64,000 nt of DNA from contig NZ_CP017990.1 in NCBI RefSeq assembly GCF_002208095.1, forward strand, positions 682,001 to 746,000. Direction: 5' to 3'. The first letter of the stretch is position 1. Each line of letters starts with the position of its first letter. Shown piece after piece: positions 1 through 8,158 of this stretch. This stretch comes from Enterobacter cloacae complex sp. ECNIH7. Lineage in GTDB: Bacteria > Pseudomonadota > Gammaproteobacteria > Enterobacterales > Enterobacteriaceae. The position numbers were made by a program, and so were the translations under genes. The notes under the pieces were generated by a model, which worked only from the letters and a program-made list of their open reading frames with translations, did not search any database and was not told where the DNA came from.

Positions 1-252
1 GTGCGGTACCGACGGCGGCGTGAGGACGAACAGCGGGGCCTGCACCGAGTAGCGGTGATCGTCGAGCTGGAGTTCAATCTGCCCGGTATCGAGAAAGTGC
101 ATCTGAAAATACTGGTCGTGACGGTGCGCCTGCATGTCGCGGCCAAAAAAGGCCGCCATGCGCGCGAACGACTGGTAGTGCACGTCGTCGGTGCCCAGAC
201 TTTCGTCGTACTCCTTGCTAATGTCGATGTTGGTAATGGGGCTCTGGCACAT
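1..252 (-). CDS. hpaA: HpaA, AraC-family activator of 4-hydroxyphenylacetate degradation (partial)
   Basis: This is the first 84 codons of an AraC-family regulator; the rest runs off the left edge. In the family HpaA activates hpaBC, the 4-hydroxyphenylacetate monooxygenase genes, in response to 4-HPA. The visible part is the N-terminal cupin-type sensing half. It starts MCQSPITNIDISKEYD and contains the pattern HRHDQYFQMHFLDTG typical of AraC effector pockets. The DNA-binding half is not in the window. It lies 9 bp downstream of hpaX in the usual hpaX-hpaA order. The product call rests on this order and on similarity to known HpaA N-termini. Confidence 0.85.
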   Translation of the reverse strand, partial: MCQSPITNIDISKEYDESLGTDDVHYQSFARMAAFFGRDMQAHRHDQYFQMHFLDTGQIELQLDDHRYSVQAPLFVLTPPSVPH

Positions 253-261
253 GGCGGCTCC

Positions 262-1614
262 CTAGTGGATCTTCTGCGCCGCGATGCCTGGCTCGCGCTC
301 AAGGCTTTCGCGCTGCGTCATCGGGATGCGCGTCAACACCAGCGCGCCGACCACCAGCAGCCCGGCCACGAACCACAGCCCGGAGCTGAAGCTGCCGGTT
401 GCATCACGCAGAATGCCGATCAGCAGCGGGCTAACGGCGGATCCGACGTTGCCGATGGCGTTGATCACCGCCAGCGCCACCGCGCGGGACTGCAGGCTAA
501 TCACCCGATCCGGCGTGGTCCAGAATATGGCCATGGCGGTAAAGGATCCGGTTGAGGCCATAATGATGCCAAGCAGCTGGATCAGGCTGTGATCGGTGGC
601 CGAGGCCAGCATCCATCCCGCCGCGGCGAACAGGTACGGCAGGATGGTGTGCTTTTTTCGCTCTTTCAGCCTGTCGGAGCGTCGGCTCCACCAGATCATC
701 CCGAGAATGGTGCAAAACTGCGGGATCGCCGCCAGCAGGCCGATGACGATATTGCTGCTCCCCGTGTTGAAGCTTTGCAGGATCTGCGGCGTCCAGATGT
801 TGATGGCGCTGAGCGTGTTGGTCAGGCAGAAGTAGGCCAGCGTGTAGAGCAGCACCGCCGGGGTCAGCACTTCGCGCAGCGTCGAGCGCGGCGTGACGGA
901 TTGGGCAACGGCGACCTCCTGCTCGCGGGCGATCATCGTTTTCAGCGCCTGCTTTTCGTCGTCGTCCAGCCAGGTGGCCTGATCAGGCGTGTCGTTGAGG
1001 TAAAACCAGGTCACCACGCCGAGCACCACCGACGGCAGCCCCTCGAGCAGGAACAGCCACTGCCAGCCCTTCAGGTTCCACAGCCCGTCCATCGCCAGAA
1101 TATAGCCGGAGAGGATCGAGCCGAGCATCATGGTCACCGGCATGGCGATCATAAACAGCGCGTTGGCGCGGGCGCGGTGATAGGCCGGGAACCACCAGGT
1201 GAGATAGACCAGGATCCCCGGCAGGAAGCCCGCTTCGGCAATGCCCACCAGCATGCGCAGGACGTAGAGAGTCTCGGGGGTGGTGGCGAACATGGTGCAT
1301 GTGGAGGCGATGCCCCACACCACCATGATCCCGGCGATCCAGCGCCGCGCGCCGATCTTCGCCAGCATGATGTTGCTCGGGATCCCGCACAGCACGTAGG
1401 TGACGTAAAACAGCGTCGCGGCCAGGCCAAACATGGTCGACGTAAGGCCCAGATCTTTGCCCATCGTCAGCCCGGCAAAGCCGATGTTGATGCGATCGAG
1501 AAACGAAAAGACAAACAGGATAAAGAGAAAGACGATCAGGCGTCGGAACAGCTTGTTAATGGCGCGATGTTCAACAGCTTTATTATCATGAGTTTGCAGG
1601 GTAGAGGTCGTCAT
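262..1614 (-). CDS. hpaX: HpaX, 4-hydroxyphenylacetate MFS transporter
   Basis: A 450-residue major facilitator of the anion:cation symporter type, expected in the inner membrane with about 12 helices. It imports 4-hydroxyphenylacetate for the hpa pathway. Helices are visible from about residue 27 (LIVFLFILFVFSFLDRINIGF), and the D-R in SFLDRINIGFA is the conserved end of helix 1. A cytoplasmic loop rich in charged residues (DDDEKQALKTMIAREQE) lies mid-protein. The SD sequence GGAGCG sits just before the ATG. It lies between hpaI (21 bp upstream) and hpaA, as in E. coli B and W strains. Confidence 0.93.
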   Translation of the reverse strand: MTTSTLQTHDNKAVEHRAINKLFRRLIVFLFILFVFSFLDRINIGFAGLTMGKDLGLTSTMFGLAATLFYVTYVLCGIPSNIMLAKIGARRWIAGIMVVWGIASTCTMFATTPETLYVLRMLVGIAEAGFLPGILVYLTWWFPAYHRARANALFMIAMPVTMMLGSILSGYILAMDGLWNLKGWQWLFLLEGLPSVVLGVVTWFYLNDTPDQATWLDDDEKQALKTMIAREQEVAVAQSVTPRSTLREVLTPAVLLYTLAYFCLTNTLSAINIWTPQILQSFNTGSSNIVIGLLAAIPQFCTILGMIWWSRRSDRLKERKKHTILPYLFAAAGWMLASATDHSLIQLLGIIMASTGSFTAMAIFWTTPDRVISLQSRAVALAVINAIGNVGSAVSPLLIGILRDATGSFSSGLWFVAGLLVVGALVLTRIPMTQRESLEREPGIAAQKIH

Positions 1615-1635
1615 GGTGCGCTCCAGATCTTACGT

Positions 1636-2433
1636 TTAGTAGACGGATTTATTGTTATTAACTGACGTAACCGGTTGTTCGATAAAACGTGCCGCCAGCG
1701 CTTCGGCGCTGCGGGCGAGCAGGGTGGTGTCGACGCCGACGGCGACAAACAGCGCGCCAAGCTCGAGGTAGCGTTTCGCCAGCGGCTCGTTCGCCATCAG
1801 GATGCCGGGCGCTTTGCCCGCGCTGAGGATCTGCGCGATAGCCTGCTCAATGGCGGCCTGCACCTCCGGGTGCTGCGGATTGCCGGCAAAGCCCATGTCG
1901 GCGCTCAGATCCGCCGGGCCGATAAACACGCCGTCGACGCCTTCCACGTCCAGGATCTGCGGCAGGTTTTTCAGCGCCTCGCGAGTTTCAATCTGTACCA
2001 GCACGCACATCGCGTCGTTGGCCTGCTGCAGGTAATCGGGAATGCGGTTCCAGCGCGAGGCGCGCGCCAGGGCGCTGCCGACGCCGCGAACGCCCGCGGG
2101 CGGGTAGCGGGTGGCACGCACTGCCTGCCGCGCTTCGTCGGCGTTTTGCACCATCGGCACCAGCAGGGTTTGCGCCCCCACGTCCAGCAGCTGTTTGATC
2201 TGCACCGGGTCGTTCCACGACGGGCGCACCACCGGCTGGCTGGGATAGGGCGCGATGGCCTGCAGCTGGGCTAAGACGGTTTGCACATTATTCGGCGCGT
2301 GCTCGCCGTCGATCAGCAGCCAGTCGAAGCCTGCCCCCGCCAGCAGCTCTGCGCTGTAGCTGCTGGTGAGCCCCAGCCATAAACCGATTTGCGGGCGGCC
2401 AGCCTGCAGCGCCGCTTTGAATGCGTTTTGCAT
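1636..2433 (-). CDS. hpaI: HpaI, 4-hydroxy-2-oxoheptane-1,7-dioate aldolase
   Basis: Class II, metal-dependent pyruvate aldolase of 265 residues. It cleaves 4-hydroxy-2-oxoheptane-1,7-dioate to pyruvate and succinate semialdehyde, the last step of the hpa meta-cleavage route. Visible signatures are the catalytic His45 in IDGEHAPNN, an arginine near residue 71, and the metal ligands Glu150 (VQIETRE) and Asp176 ([10 protein letters not shown]). The fold is the HpcH/HpaI TIM barrel. It has a strong SD (GGAGAGGACC-ATG) and starts 9 bp after the hpaH stop. The C-terminal tail after residue 253 is the only part that looks variable. Confidence 0.95.
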   Translation of the reverse strand: MQNAFKAALQAGRPQIGLWLGLTSSYSAELLAGAGFDWLLIDGEHAPNNVQTVLAQLQAIAPYPSQPVVRPSWNDPVQIKQLLDVGAQTLLVPMVQNADEARQAVRATRYPPAGVRGVGSALARASRWNRIPDYLQQANDAMCVLVQIETREALKNLPQILDVEGVDGVFIGPADLSADMGFAGNPQHPEVQAAIEQAIAQILSAGKAPGILMANEPLAKRYLELGALFVAVGVDTTLLARSAEALAARFIEQPVTSVNNNKSVY

Positions 2434-2442
2434 GGTCCTCTC

Positions 2443-3246
2443 CTAAACAAAGCGGCAGCTGATGGAGCCCATGTTGCCGTAGTCGACGTGGAAGGTGTCG
2501 CCTCTGCTGGCGGACACCGGGCGGGTAAAGGAGCCGCCGAGAATAATCTGGCCGGGCTCAAGCTGCACGTCGTACGGTGCCAGCTTGTTCGCCAGCCACG
2601 CCACGCCGTTCGCCGGGTGGTTAAGCACGCCTGCGGCGACGCCTGTCTCTTCGATCACGCCGTTGCGGTAGAGCAGGGCGGAGATCCAGCGCAGATCCAG
2701 TTCGTCGGGCTTAATCGGGCGGCCGCCGAGGATCACCCCCGCGTTGGCGGCGTTATCGGAGATGGTGTCGAACACCTTGCGCGGGCGCTGGGTTTCCGGA
2801 TCAACGTTGTGACAGCGGGCGTCGATCAGCTCCAGCGCGGGGATGACGTAGTCCGTAGCGTTGTAGACGTCGAAGATCGTGCAGTTCGGGCCGCGCAGCG
2901 GTTTCGCCAGCACGAAGGCCAGCTCCACTTCGATGCGCGGAACGATAAAGCGATCGACCGGGATGTCGCTGCCGTCGTGGAAAAACATGTCGTCCAGCAG
3001 CGCGCCATAGTCCGGCTCGCTAATCTGCGAGCTGGCCTGCATCGCTTTGGAGGTCAGGCCGATCTTATGGCCCTTCAGCACGCGGCCTTCGGCGATTTTC
3101 AGGCTGACCCATTCGCGCTGAACGGCGTAGGCGTCTTCAATGGTGATCTCCGGGTAGTCCAGCGAGATCGCGCGGATCTGCTCCCGGGTTTGTTCCGCCT
3201 GATGCAGGCGGTGGGCGATCAGGGTATGGGTGTGTTTGTCGAGCAT
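2443..3246 (-). CDS. hpaH: HpaH, 2-oxo-hept-4-ene-1,7-dioate hydratase
   Basis: Member of the MhpD/HpaH fumarylacetoacetase-like hydratase family, 267 residues, the same length as the E. coli protein. It adds water to 2-oxohept-4-ene-1,7-dioate before the HpaI aldolase step. The family core is visible, including [12 protein letters not shown] and the metal-binding [12 protein letters not shown] segment. I chose the start at 3246 ([14 protein letters not shown]); an upstream in-frame ATG at 3321 would lie inside a repeat element. That repeat (about 3276-3367) separates this gene from hpaF upstream, the only large gap in the operon. Confidence 0.94.
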   Translation of the reverse strand: MLDKHTHTLIAHRLHQAEQTREQIRAISLDYPEITIEDAYAVQREWVSLKIAEGRVLKGHKIGLTSKAMQASSQISEPDYGALLDDMFFHDGSDIPVDRFIVPRIEVELAFVLAKPLRGPNCTIFDVYNATDYVIPALELIDARCHNVDPETQRPRKVFDTISDNAANAGVILGGRPIKPDELDLRWISALLYRNGVIEETGVAAGVLNHPANGVAWLANKLAPYDVQLEPGQIILGGSFTRPVSASRGDTFHVDYGNMGSISCRFV

Positions 3247-3275
3247 GGCGATATCCTGTTTTACGTTTGTTTTCT

Positions 3276-3367
3276 CCCTCTCCCCGTGGGAGAGGGTCGG
3301 GGTGAGGGCATCAGGCCGCATAGATTTCCCCTCACCCTAACCCTTTCCCAAAGGGACAGGGGGCTGG
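3276..3367. repeat. GC-rich palindromic repeat pair inside the hpa operon
   Basis: One unit with core CCCTCTCC-CCGT-GGGAGAGGG is followed by a GGGTGAGGGCATCAGGCC tail. A degenerate inverted copy (CCCTCACCCTAACCC onward) follows directly. The same unit recurs at about 29132, 45776, 46586, 52156 and 54257. It occupies most of the hpaF-hpaH gap and could fold as a strong mRNA hairpin within the operon transcript. It has no coding potential. Confidence 0.85.
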
Positions 3368-3378
3368 CCGTGCCGGTA

Positions 3379-3759
3379 TTACTTAAACAACGCGTGCATG
3401 TTGTTTTGTTTGTAATTGAGCGTCGTGTGCAGCTCGTCGAGCTCGAACGACAGCGCCAGATAGCGGTCGGCCATCAGCTCCGCGAAATGTGCCTTGATCA
3501 GCGCAAAAAGCATCTCCCCCACGGCTTCCCGGCTCTCCAGGCTGCGCCCGGCGCCAATCTTCAGCGTCATATGTACAAAGGCGTAGTCGTGCCTGCCGTC
3601 GGCCATCTGCCAGGTGTCCAGCCAGTGGGCGCGGCTGCGGATGCCGCCGATGGGGAAGATGCCCGTGGCGGCCAGCGCCTCGTTGACTTTGGCGAACAGC
3701 CCCGGCAGGTCCGCCTGCTCGCGGATGTTGTCGGTACATTCAGCAATAAAGTGCGGCAT
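3379..3759 (-). CDS. hpaF: HpaF, 5-carboxymethyl-2-hydroxymuconate delta-isomerase
   Basis: Tautomerase-superfamily isomerase of 126 residues. It converts 5-carboxymethyl-2-hydroxymuconate to the 2-oxo-ene tautomer for HpaG. The catalytic proline follows the initiator Met (M-PHFIAECTDNIRE) and becomes Pro1 after Met removal, as in CHMI enzymes. Length matches the E. coli homologue. It lies 9 bp after hpaD in the same direction, and a repeat pair separates it from hpaH. Confidence 0.94.
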   Translation of the reverse strand: MPHFIAECTDNIREQADLPGLFAKVNEALAATGIFPIGGIRSRAHWLDTWQMADGRHDYAFVHMTLKIGAGRSLESREAVGEMLFALIKAHFAELMADRYLALSFELDELHTTLNYKQNNMHALFK

Positions 3760-3768
3760 GGTGACTCC

Positions 3769-4620
3769 TTACGCGGGCAGCGGGAAAACGGCGTTAACCT
3801 GGCCGGTGCCGGAGCTGGCGAACAGCTCGGTGAGGAACTCCACCTTACCGTCGTACTGGTCCCAGCCGAGCATCCCCAGCAGCATCACCGTGTCGTGCAT
3901 GTTGCCCTCGCCGTAGCAGTAGTCGGCGTACTCCGGCAGCATGCTGCAGAATTCTTTGAACTGCCCCTCGCGCCACAGCTTCACCACGCGCTCGTCCATC
4001 TGACGGTCGAACTCGCGGGTGTAGCTGTTCATCCCTTCCTCCGCGCGCTGGTCGTCGATAAAGCGGTGCGATAGCGAGCCGCTGGCGAGCACCGCCACGG
4101 TGCCATCGTATTTCTCAATGGCGCTGACGATGGCCTCGCCCAGCCTGCGGCTGTCGGCGAAGTCGTGAACCGTGCAGAACGCCGAGATGGAGACTACTTT
4201 GAAGTGTTTATCCGCGTTCATGTAGCGCATCGGCACCAGCGTGCCGTACTCCAGCTTGAGGCTCGGGATGTTGTGCGCTTTGGCGCGCACGCCGAGCTTC
4301 ACCGCCTCGTCGGCGATCAGCTGGCCGAGTTCCGGGTTGCCGTCGTAGTCGTAGGTCATGTCGCGGATAAAGTGCGGCAGCTCGTTGCTGGTGTAGACGC
4401 CCGAAAAATGGTCCGCACAGTTAATGTGGTAGGCGCTGTTCACCAGCCAGTGGGTGTCGAACACGATGATGGTGTCCACGCCCAGCTCGCGGCAGCGCTT
4501 GCTGATTTCTTTATGCCCGTCGATGGCCGACTGGCGGCAGCCGTGGTTTTTCCCCGGCAGTTCGGAGAGGTACATCGACGGCACGTGGGTGATTTTTGCC
4601 GCTAACGCTAATTTACCCAT
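3769..4620 (-). CDS. hpaD: HpaD, homoprotocatechuate 2,3-dioxygenase
   Basis: Class III (LigB-type) extradiol dioxygenase, 283 residues as in E. coli. It opens the ring of 3,4-dihydroxyphenylacetate, the product of HpaBC, to give 5-carboxymethyl-2-hydroxymuconate semialdehyde. The N-terminal segment KITHVPSMYLSELPGKNHG carries a likely metal-ligand His, and VDTIIVFDTHWLVNSAYH follows. The start MGKLALAAKITH at 4620 is preferred over an ATG five codons upstream, which would overlap hpaE. It begins 2 bp after the hpaE stop, so translation is probably coupled. Confidence 0.94.
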   Translation of the reverse strand: MGKLALAAKITHVPSMYLSELPGKNHGCRQSAIDGHKEISKRCRELGVDTIIVFDTHWLVNSAYHINCADHFSGVYTSNELPHFIRDMTYDYDGNPELGQLIADEAVKLGVRAKAHNIPSLKLEYGTLVPMRYMNADKHFKVVSISAFCTVHDFADSRRLGEAIVSAIEKYDGTVAVLASGSLSHRFIDDQRAEEGMNSYTREFDRQMDERVVKLWREGQFKEFCSMLPEYADYCYGEGNMHDTVMLLGMLGWDQYDGKVEFLTELFASSGTGQVNAVFPLPA

Positions 4621-4622
4621 GG

Positions 4623-6089
4623 TCAGATCCCCCACTTTGGAATCGGATGGTCGCCCATGGAGATGCAGACGTTCTTCATCTCCGCGAACACTTCAAAGCT
4701 GTACTCCCCGCCCTCGCGGCCGGTGCCGGAGGCCTTCACGCCGCCAAACGGCTGGCGCAGGTCGCGCACGTTCTGGGTGTTGACGAACACCATCCCCGCT
4801 TCGATATTCCGTGCCAGGCGCAGTACCTTGCTGACGTCCTGGGTCCAGATGTACGACGCCAGGCCGTACTCCACGTCGTTGGCCAGGCGCAGCCCTTCCG
4901 CTTCGTCCTTAAACGGCAGCAGGCAGGCCACCGGCCCGAAGATTTCTTCCTGCGCCACGCGCATGCGGTTATCGACGTCCGCCAGCACGGTTGGTCGCAG
5001 GAAGTTGCCGCCCTTCAGGTGCGCAGGCAGGTCGGTCGGTTTGTCCGGGCCGCCTGCCAGCAGGGTTGCCCCTTCTTCAATGCCGAGGCGGATGTAGCCG
5101 GAAACCTTCTCCCAGTGCTGCTGGCTGATGAGCGCGCCGATCTGGGTGTTCGGATCGGTCGGATCGCCTACGCGCAGGCGGTTGGCGCGCTCGGCAAAGC
5201 GCTTCACGAATTCCGGGTAGATGCTCTGCTGGATGAAGATGCGCGAGCCCGCGGTGCAGCGCTCGCCGTTGATCGAGAAGATAGTGAACAGGGCGGCGTC
5301 CAGCGCGCGCTCGATGTCAGCGTCTTCAAAAATTAGCACCGGGGATTTGCCGCCCAGCTCCATGGAGTACTTCTTCAGCCCGGCGTTTTTCATGATGTTG
5401 CGCCCGGTGGCGGTGCCGCCGGTGAAGGAGACGGCGCGCACGTCGTGATGGCGCACCAGCGCGTCGCCCGCCGTCGCGCCGTAGCCCTGCACCACGTTGA
5501 GCACGCCCGCCGGAATGCCCGCCTCCAGCGCCAGCTCGCCCAGACGGTCGGCGGTCAGCGGGGAGAGTTCAGACATCTTCAGCACCGCGGTGTTTCCGAG
5601 AGCCAGGCACGGCGCAACCTTCCAGGTGGCGGTCATAAAAGGCACGTTCCACGGCGACACCAGCGCGCAGACGCCCACCGGCTGCACCAGGGTGTAGTTG
5701 AGCATCTTGTCGTCGACCGGGTAGGTTTTGCCGTTCATCTGCTGGCACACCTCGGCGAAGAACTCGAAGTTGTGCGAGGCGCGCGGAATCAGCACGTTTT
5801 TAGTCTGGTGGATCGGCAGGCCGGTATCGGCGGTTTCCATGGCGGCGATCTCGGGCACGTTCTGGTCGATCAGGTCGCCCAGACGACGCATCAGGCGCGC
5901 GCGTTCCTTCATCGGCAGGTTGGCCCATTTCGGGAACGCCTCTTTGGCGGCGGCGACGGCCTGGTGAATTTCAGCTTCACCGCCGGAGGCGACTTCTGCC
6001 AGCACCTCGCCGGAAGCCGGGTTGGTGGTGTGGAAGTACTCGCTTCCGGCAACGTTTTTACCGTTGATCCAGTGGTTAATCTTTTTCAT
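4623..6089 (-). CDS. hpaE: HpaE, 5-carboxymethyl-2-hydroxymuconate semialdehyde dehydrogenase
   Basis: NAD-dependent aldehyde dehydrogenase of 488 residues. It oxidises the ring-cleavage semialdehyde from HpaD to 5-carboxymethyl-2-hydroxymuconate. The catalytic set is visible: Asn148 (SPWNVPFM), Glu244 in MELGGKSP and Cys278 in NGERCTAGSR, with SFTGGTATGR as the cofactor-binding turn. The start codon overlaps the hpaG stop (ATGA, 6086-6089). The next gene, hpaD, begins almost directly after the stop, so the three genes form a tight unit. Confidence 0.96.
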   Translation of the reverse strand: MKKINHWINGKNVAGSEYFHTTNPASGEVLAEVASGGEAEIHQAVAAAKEAFPKWANLPMKERARLMRRLGDLIDQNVPEIAAMETADTGLPIHQTKNVLIPRASHNFEFFAEVCQQMNGKTYPVDDKMLNYTLVQPVGVCALVSPWNVPFMTATWKVAPCLALGNTAVLKMSELSPLTADRLGELALEAGIPAGVLNVVQGYGATAGDALVRHHDVRAVSFTGGTATGRNIMKNAGLKKYSMELGGKSPVLIFEDADIERALDAALFTIFSINGERCTAGSRIFIQQSIYPEFVKRFAERANRLRVGDPTDPNTQIGALISQQHWEKVSGYIRLGIEEGATLLAGGPDKPTDLPAHLKGGNFLRPTVLADVDNRMRVAQEEIFGPVACLLPFKDEAEGLRLANDVEYGLASYIWTQDVSKVLRLARNIEAGMVFVNTQNVRDLRQPFGGVKASGTGREGGEYSFEVFAEMKNVCISMGDHPIPKWGI

Positions 6090-7363
6090 TTTGCAGTCTC
6101 CTCGCTGACAATTCGGTTCACCAGGCGTCCCACGCCCTCCACTTCCACCACCACCTCATCGCCCGGCACCACGTCGGACAACCCCTTCGGCGTGCCGGTG
6201 GCGATCATGTCGCCAGGCTGCAGGGTCATAAAATCGCTCAGGTACGCGATCAGGTACGGGATGCTGAAAATGAGATCGGCGGTGGTGCCTTCCTGGCGCA
6301 GCTCGCCGTTAACGAAGGTGCGCAGGGCGAGGTTGTGCGGATCGGGAATTGCCGCTTTCGGCACGATGTGGGGGGAAATGGGCGTCAGCCCGTCGCGGCT
6401 TTTTACCCGCAGGTTCGGGCGGTAGTAGTTTTCCAGGTAGTCGCGGATGGCGTAGTCGTTGCAGACCGTATAGCCCGCAACATAGTCCATCGCCTCGGCT
6501 TCGCTGACCTTACGCGCGGTTTTACCGATGACTACCACCAGCTCCGCTTCGTAATGCATGTATTCGATATTGTTCGGGCGCACCGACGTCTGGCCGTCGC
6601 CGTTGAAGGTGTTTGGCGCTTTGATAAATACCAGCGGCTCGGTCGGCGGCTTAAAGTCCAGCTCGCTGGCGTGATCGGCATAGTTCAGACCGAGGGCAAA
6701 CAGCGTGGCGTGCGGCGGCGTGCTGTGCGTGATAGCGACGTCGTGTTCATCCACCACCGGGTTTTCCAGCGGCGGAAAGCCTTCTGCCAGAATACGCACG
6801 CGATCGCCCGGGCGGATCTCCACGCGGCTTTGCGGGGTGCCGAGCAGGATCGCATCGCCGGGATTGAGGGTGGCGAACTCGCTCAGGGCGCTCAGCAGTT
6901 CGGCGGCGTTACGCTGAAGATCGGCCGTGCTCCAGTGATCCGCTTCGCGGCCGTTGATCTCGGTGATGATGGTCAGGTTATCCACGTTACCAACGGCGAC
7001 AAGTTCGCCGAGCGGGCAAAATCCGTCCCGGCATTTGGCCTTGATGGCCGGGCGGTAGAAGCTCTCTTCCGGCAGGCTCACCTCGTTGGCGAGCGCATAT
7101 CCCGCGATGTACTCCGCGGCGTCCTCCGGGCGCACCTTGCTGGCGGTTTTGCCCACGACCAGCGCCACCGTCGCACCGCTCAGCACCGTTTCCCCGTGAG
7201 GGAAGGGGATCGGCTCGCCCGCACGAATCACCGTGTTATGCGGCTTGATAAACCACACCGCCGTTTTCGGCGGCGTGTTGTAGGGCGCTTTTTCAAAGGC
7301 CTCACGCCAGGCTTCACGCTGGCTTTGATGGTTGAGGGCGACGGCAAAAACGGTACCTTTCAT
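6086..7363 (-). CDS. hpaG: HpaG, bifunctional isomerase/OPET decarboxylase
   Basis: Two fumarylacetoacetate-hydrolase-like halves fused in one chain of 425 residues (roughly 1-205 and 206-425). The enzyme decarboxylates 5-oxopent-3-ene-1,2,5-tricarboxylate (OPET) and isomerises the product. Each half has the conserved AEYIAGYAL or MDYVAGYTV stretch, and the second half has NYADHASE and YEAELVVVIGK metal-site segments. The duplicated fold is typical of HpaG. It is the first gene of the minus-strand hpa operon. The SD is GGAG about 9 nt before the ATG, and an HpaR-type palindrome lies 38-55 nt upstream. Confidence 0.95.
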   Translation of the reverse strand: MKGTVFAVALNHQSQREAWREAFEKAPYNTPPKTAVWFIKPHNTVIRAGEPIPFPHGETVLSGATVALVVGKTASKVRPEDAAEYIAGYALANEVSLPEESFYRPAIKAKCRDGFCPLGELVAVGNVDNLTIITEINGREADHWSTADLQRNAAELLSALSEFATLNPGDAILLGTPQSRVEIRPGDRVRILAEGFPPLENPVVDEHDVAITHSTPPHATLFALGLNYADHASELDFKPPTEPLVFIKAPNTFNGDGQTSVRPNNIEYMHYEAELVVVIGKTARKVSEAEAMDYVAGYTVCNDYAIRDYLENYYRPNLRVKSRDGLTPISPHIVPKAAIPDPHNLALRTFVNGELRQEGTTADLIFSIPYLIAYLSDFMTLQPGDMIATGTPKGLSDVVPGDEVVVEVEGVGRLVNRIVSEETAK

Positions 7364-7400
7364 TCATATACTCCTCACCCCGGCAGTCCGGGTTGTTATT

Positions 7401-7418
7401 TCATTAATATGTTAATGA
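7401..7418. promoter_or_regulatory. HpaR-type operator (perfect palindrome)
   Basis: TCATTAA-TATG-TTAATGA is an exact inverted repeat 38-55 nt upstream of the hpaG start. MarR-family repressors bind such AT-rich dyads, and HpaR is known to control the hpaG promoter from this intergenic region. Assignment to HpaR is inference from position. Confidence 0.75.
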
Positions 7419-7599
7419 TCTGGTTTTATGCTTTTGCTGTTTATTTCGCAATCAGAAGTGAAAGATTTGTGATGGGAATAACAATAAATTTACATTCTGT
7501 GATTTGTTTATAGTAAAATCATAGAGTTAATAAAATTATTGGGTTTCTGTTAGACTTTTTGACGGAAAACGTGTTGTTTATAAAAACATCTTTTAGTGA

Positions 7600-7617
7600 T
7601 TGTTTACTTGTTAATGA
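7600..7617. promoter_or_regulatory. Candidate second HpaR operator, degenerate
   Basis: The half-site TTAATGA (7611-7617) is identical to the right arm of the upstream operator. The left arm (TTGTTTA) matches only 4 of 7. It ends 17 nt before the hpaR start, a position suited to autoregulation. Confidence 0.5.
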
Positions 7618-7634
7618 TGTTAAGGGGAAAGGCT

Positions 7635-8075
7635 ATGCATGATTCATTAACCATCGCGCTGCTGCAGGCGCGGGAAGCGGCGATGTCGTACTTCCGCCCG
7701 ATCGTGAAGCGCCATAACCTGACCGAGCAGCAGTGGCGCATTGTGCGCGTTTTGGCTGAGCATCCGTCGATGGATTTTCACGATCTGGCGTTTCGCACCT
7801 GCATCCTGCGCCCGAGCCTGACCGGCATTCTGACTCGGATGGAGCGCGACGGCCTGGTGCTGCGCTTAAAGCCGGTGAACGACCAGCGCAAGCTGTACGT
7901 GTCGCTAACCAAAGAGGGGAATGCGCTGTATGAACACGCCCAGGCGCAGGTCGAAGAGGCGTATCAGCAGATCGAGGCGGAATACACGCCGGAGAAGATG
8001 AAACAGCTGACGGCGCTGCTGGAAGAGTTTATTGAACTCGGAAACCGGCATAACGCAGCGCGGGAAGAAGTGTAA
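7635..8075 (+). CDS. hpaR: HpaR, MarR-family repressor of the hpa operon
   Basis: MarR-type winged-helix repressor of 146 residues, close to the E. coli length. It represses the hpaG operon and is relieved by pathway aromatic acids. The DNA-binding region spans about residues 30-100 ([29 protein letters not shown], then the recognition helix and the wing around RKLYVSLT). The start at 7635 ([11 protein letters not shown]) follows AAGGGGAAAGGCT, a good SD. The upstream in-frame ATG at 7596 would place the start across the probable operator. It is divergent from hpaG. Confidence 0.95.
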   Translation: MHDSLTIALLQAREAAMSYFRPIVKRHNLTEQQWRIVRVLAEHPSMDFHDLAFRTCILRPSLTGILTRMERDGLVLRLKPVNDQRKLYVSLTKEGNALYEHAQAQVEEAYQQIEAEYTPEKMKQLTALLEEFIELGNRHNAAREEV

Positions 8076-8102
8076 AAACCACAAATTCCAGGATGATTTT
8101 CG

Positions 8103-8129
8103 TAAAGTTTTCCCTTTCCAGGCCGAAAA
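8103..8129 (+). promoter_or_regulatory. Sigma-28 (FliA) promoter of tsr
   Basis: TAAAGTTT, 11 nt, then GCCGAAAA. This is very near the flagellar class 3 consensus TAAAGTTT-N11-GCCGATAA, differing at one base. It ends 29 nt before the tsr start, so tsr is expected to be expressed with the flagellar and chemotaxis regulon. Confidence 0.9.
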
Positions 8130-8158
8130 TTCTGTATCTGTCTGAGGAAAGAGAAAAC

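Larger units (their letters stand above)
7364..7634. other. hpaG-hpaR divergent regulatory region
   Basis: An AT-rich stretch of 271 bp without a gene. It separates the minus-strand hpa operon from plus-strand hpaR and must hold both promoters. It contains one perfect and one degenerate copy of the palindrome TCATTAA-N4-TTAATGA, one near each gene, which fits autoregulation and operon repression by HpaR. Confidence 0.8.

Noticed and set aside
589..1665. Long plus-strand reading frame antisense to hpaX, rich in Arg, His and Gln
   Set aside because: It is a shadow of the GC-rich hpaX gene. Its composition and lack of an SD or known domain fit antisense of a coding frame.
2389..4074. 561-codon plus-strand open frame antisense to hpaI, hpaH, hpaF and hpaD
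   Set aside because: It spans several real genes and a repeat, has no recognisable domain, and reflects GC-biased third positions.
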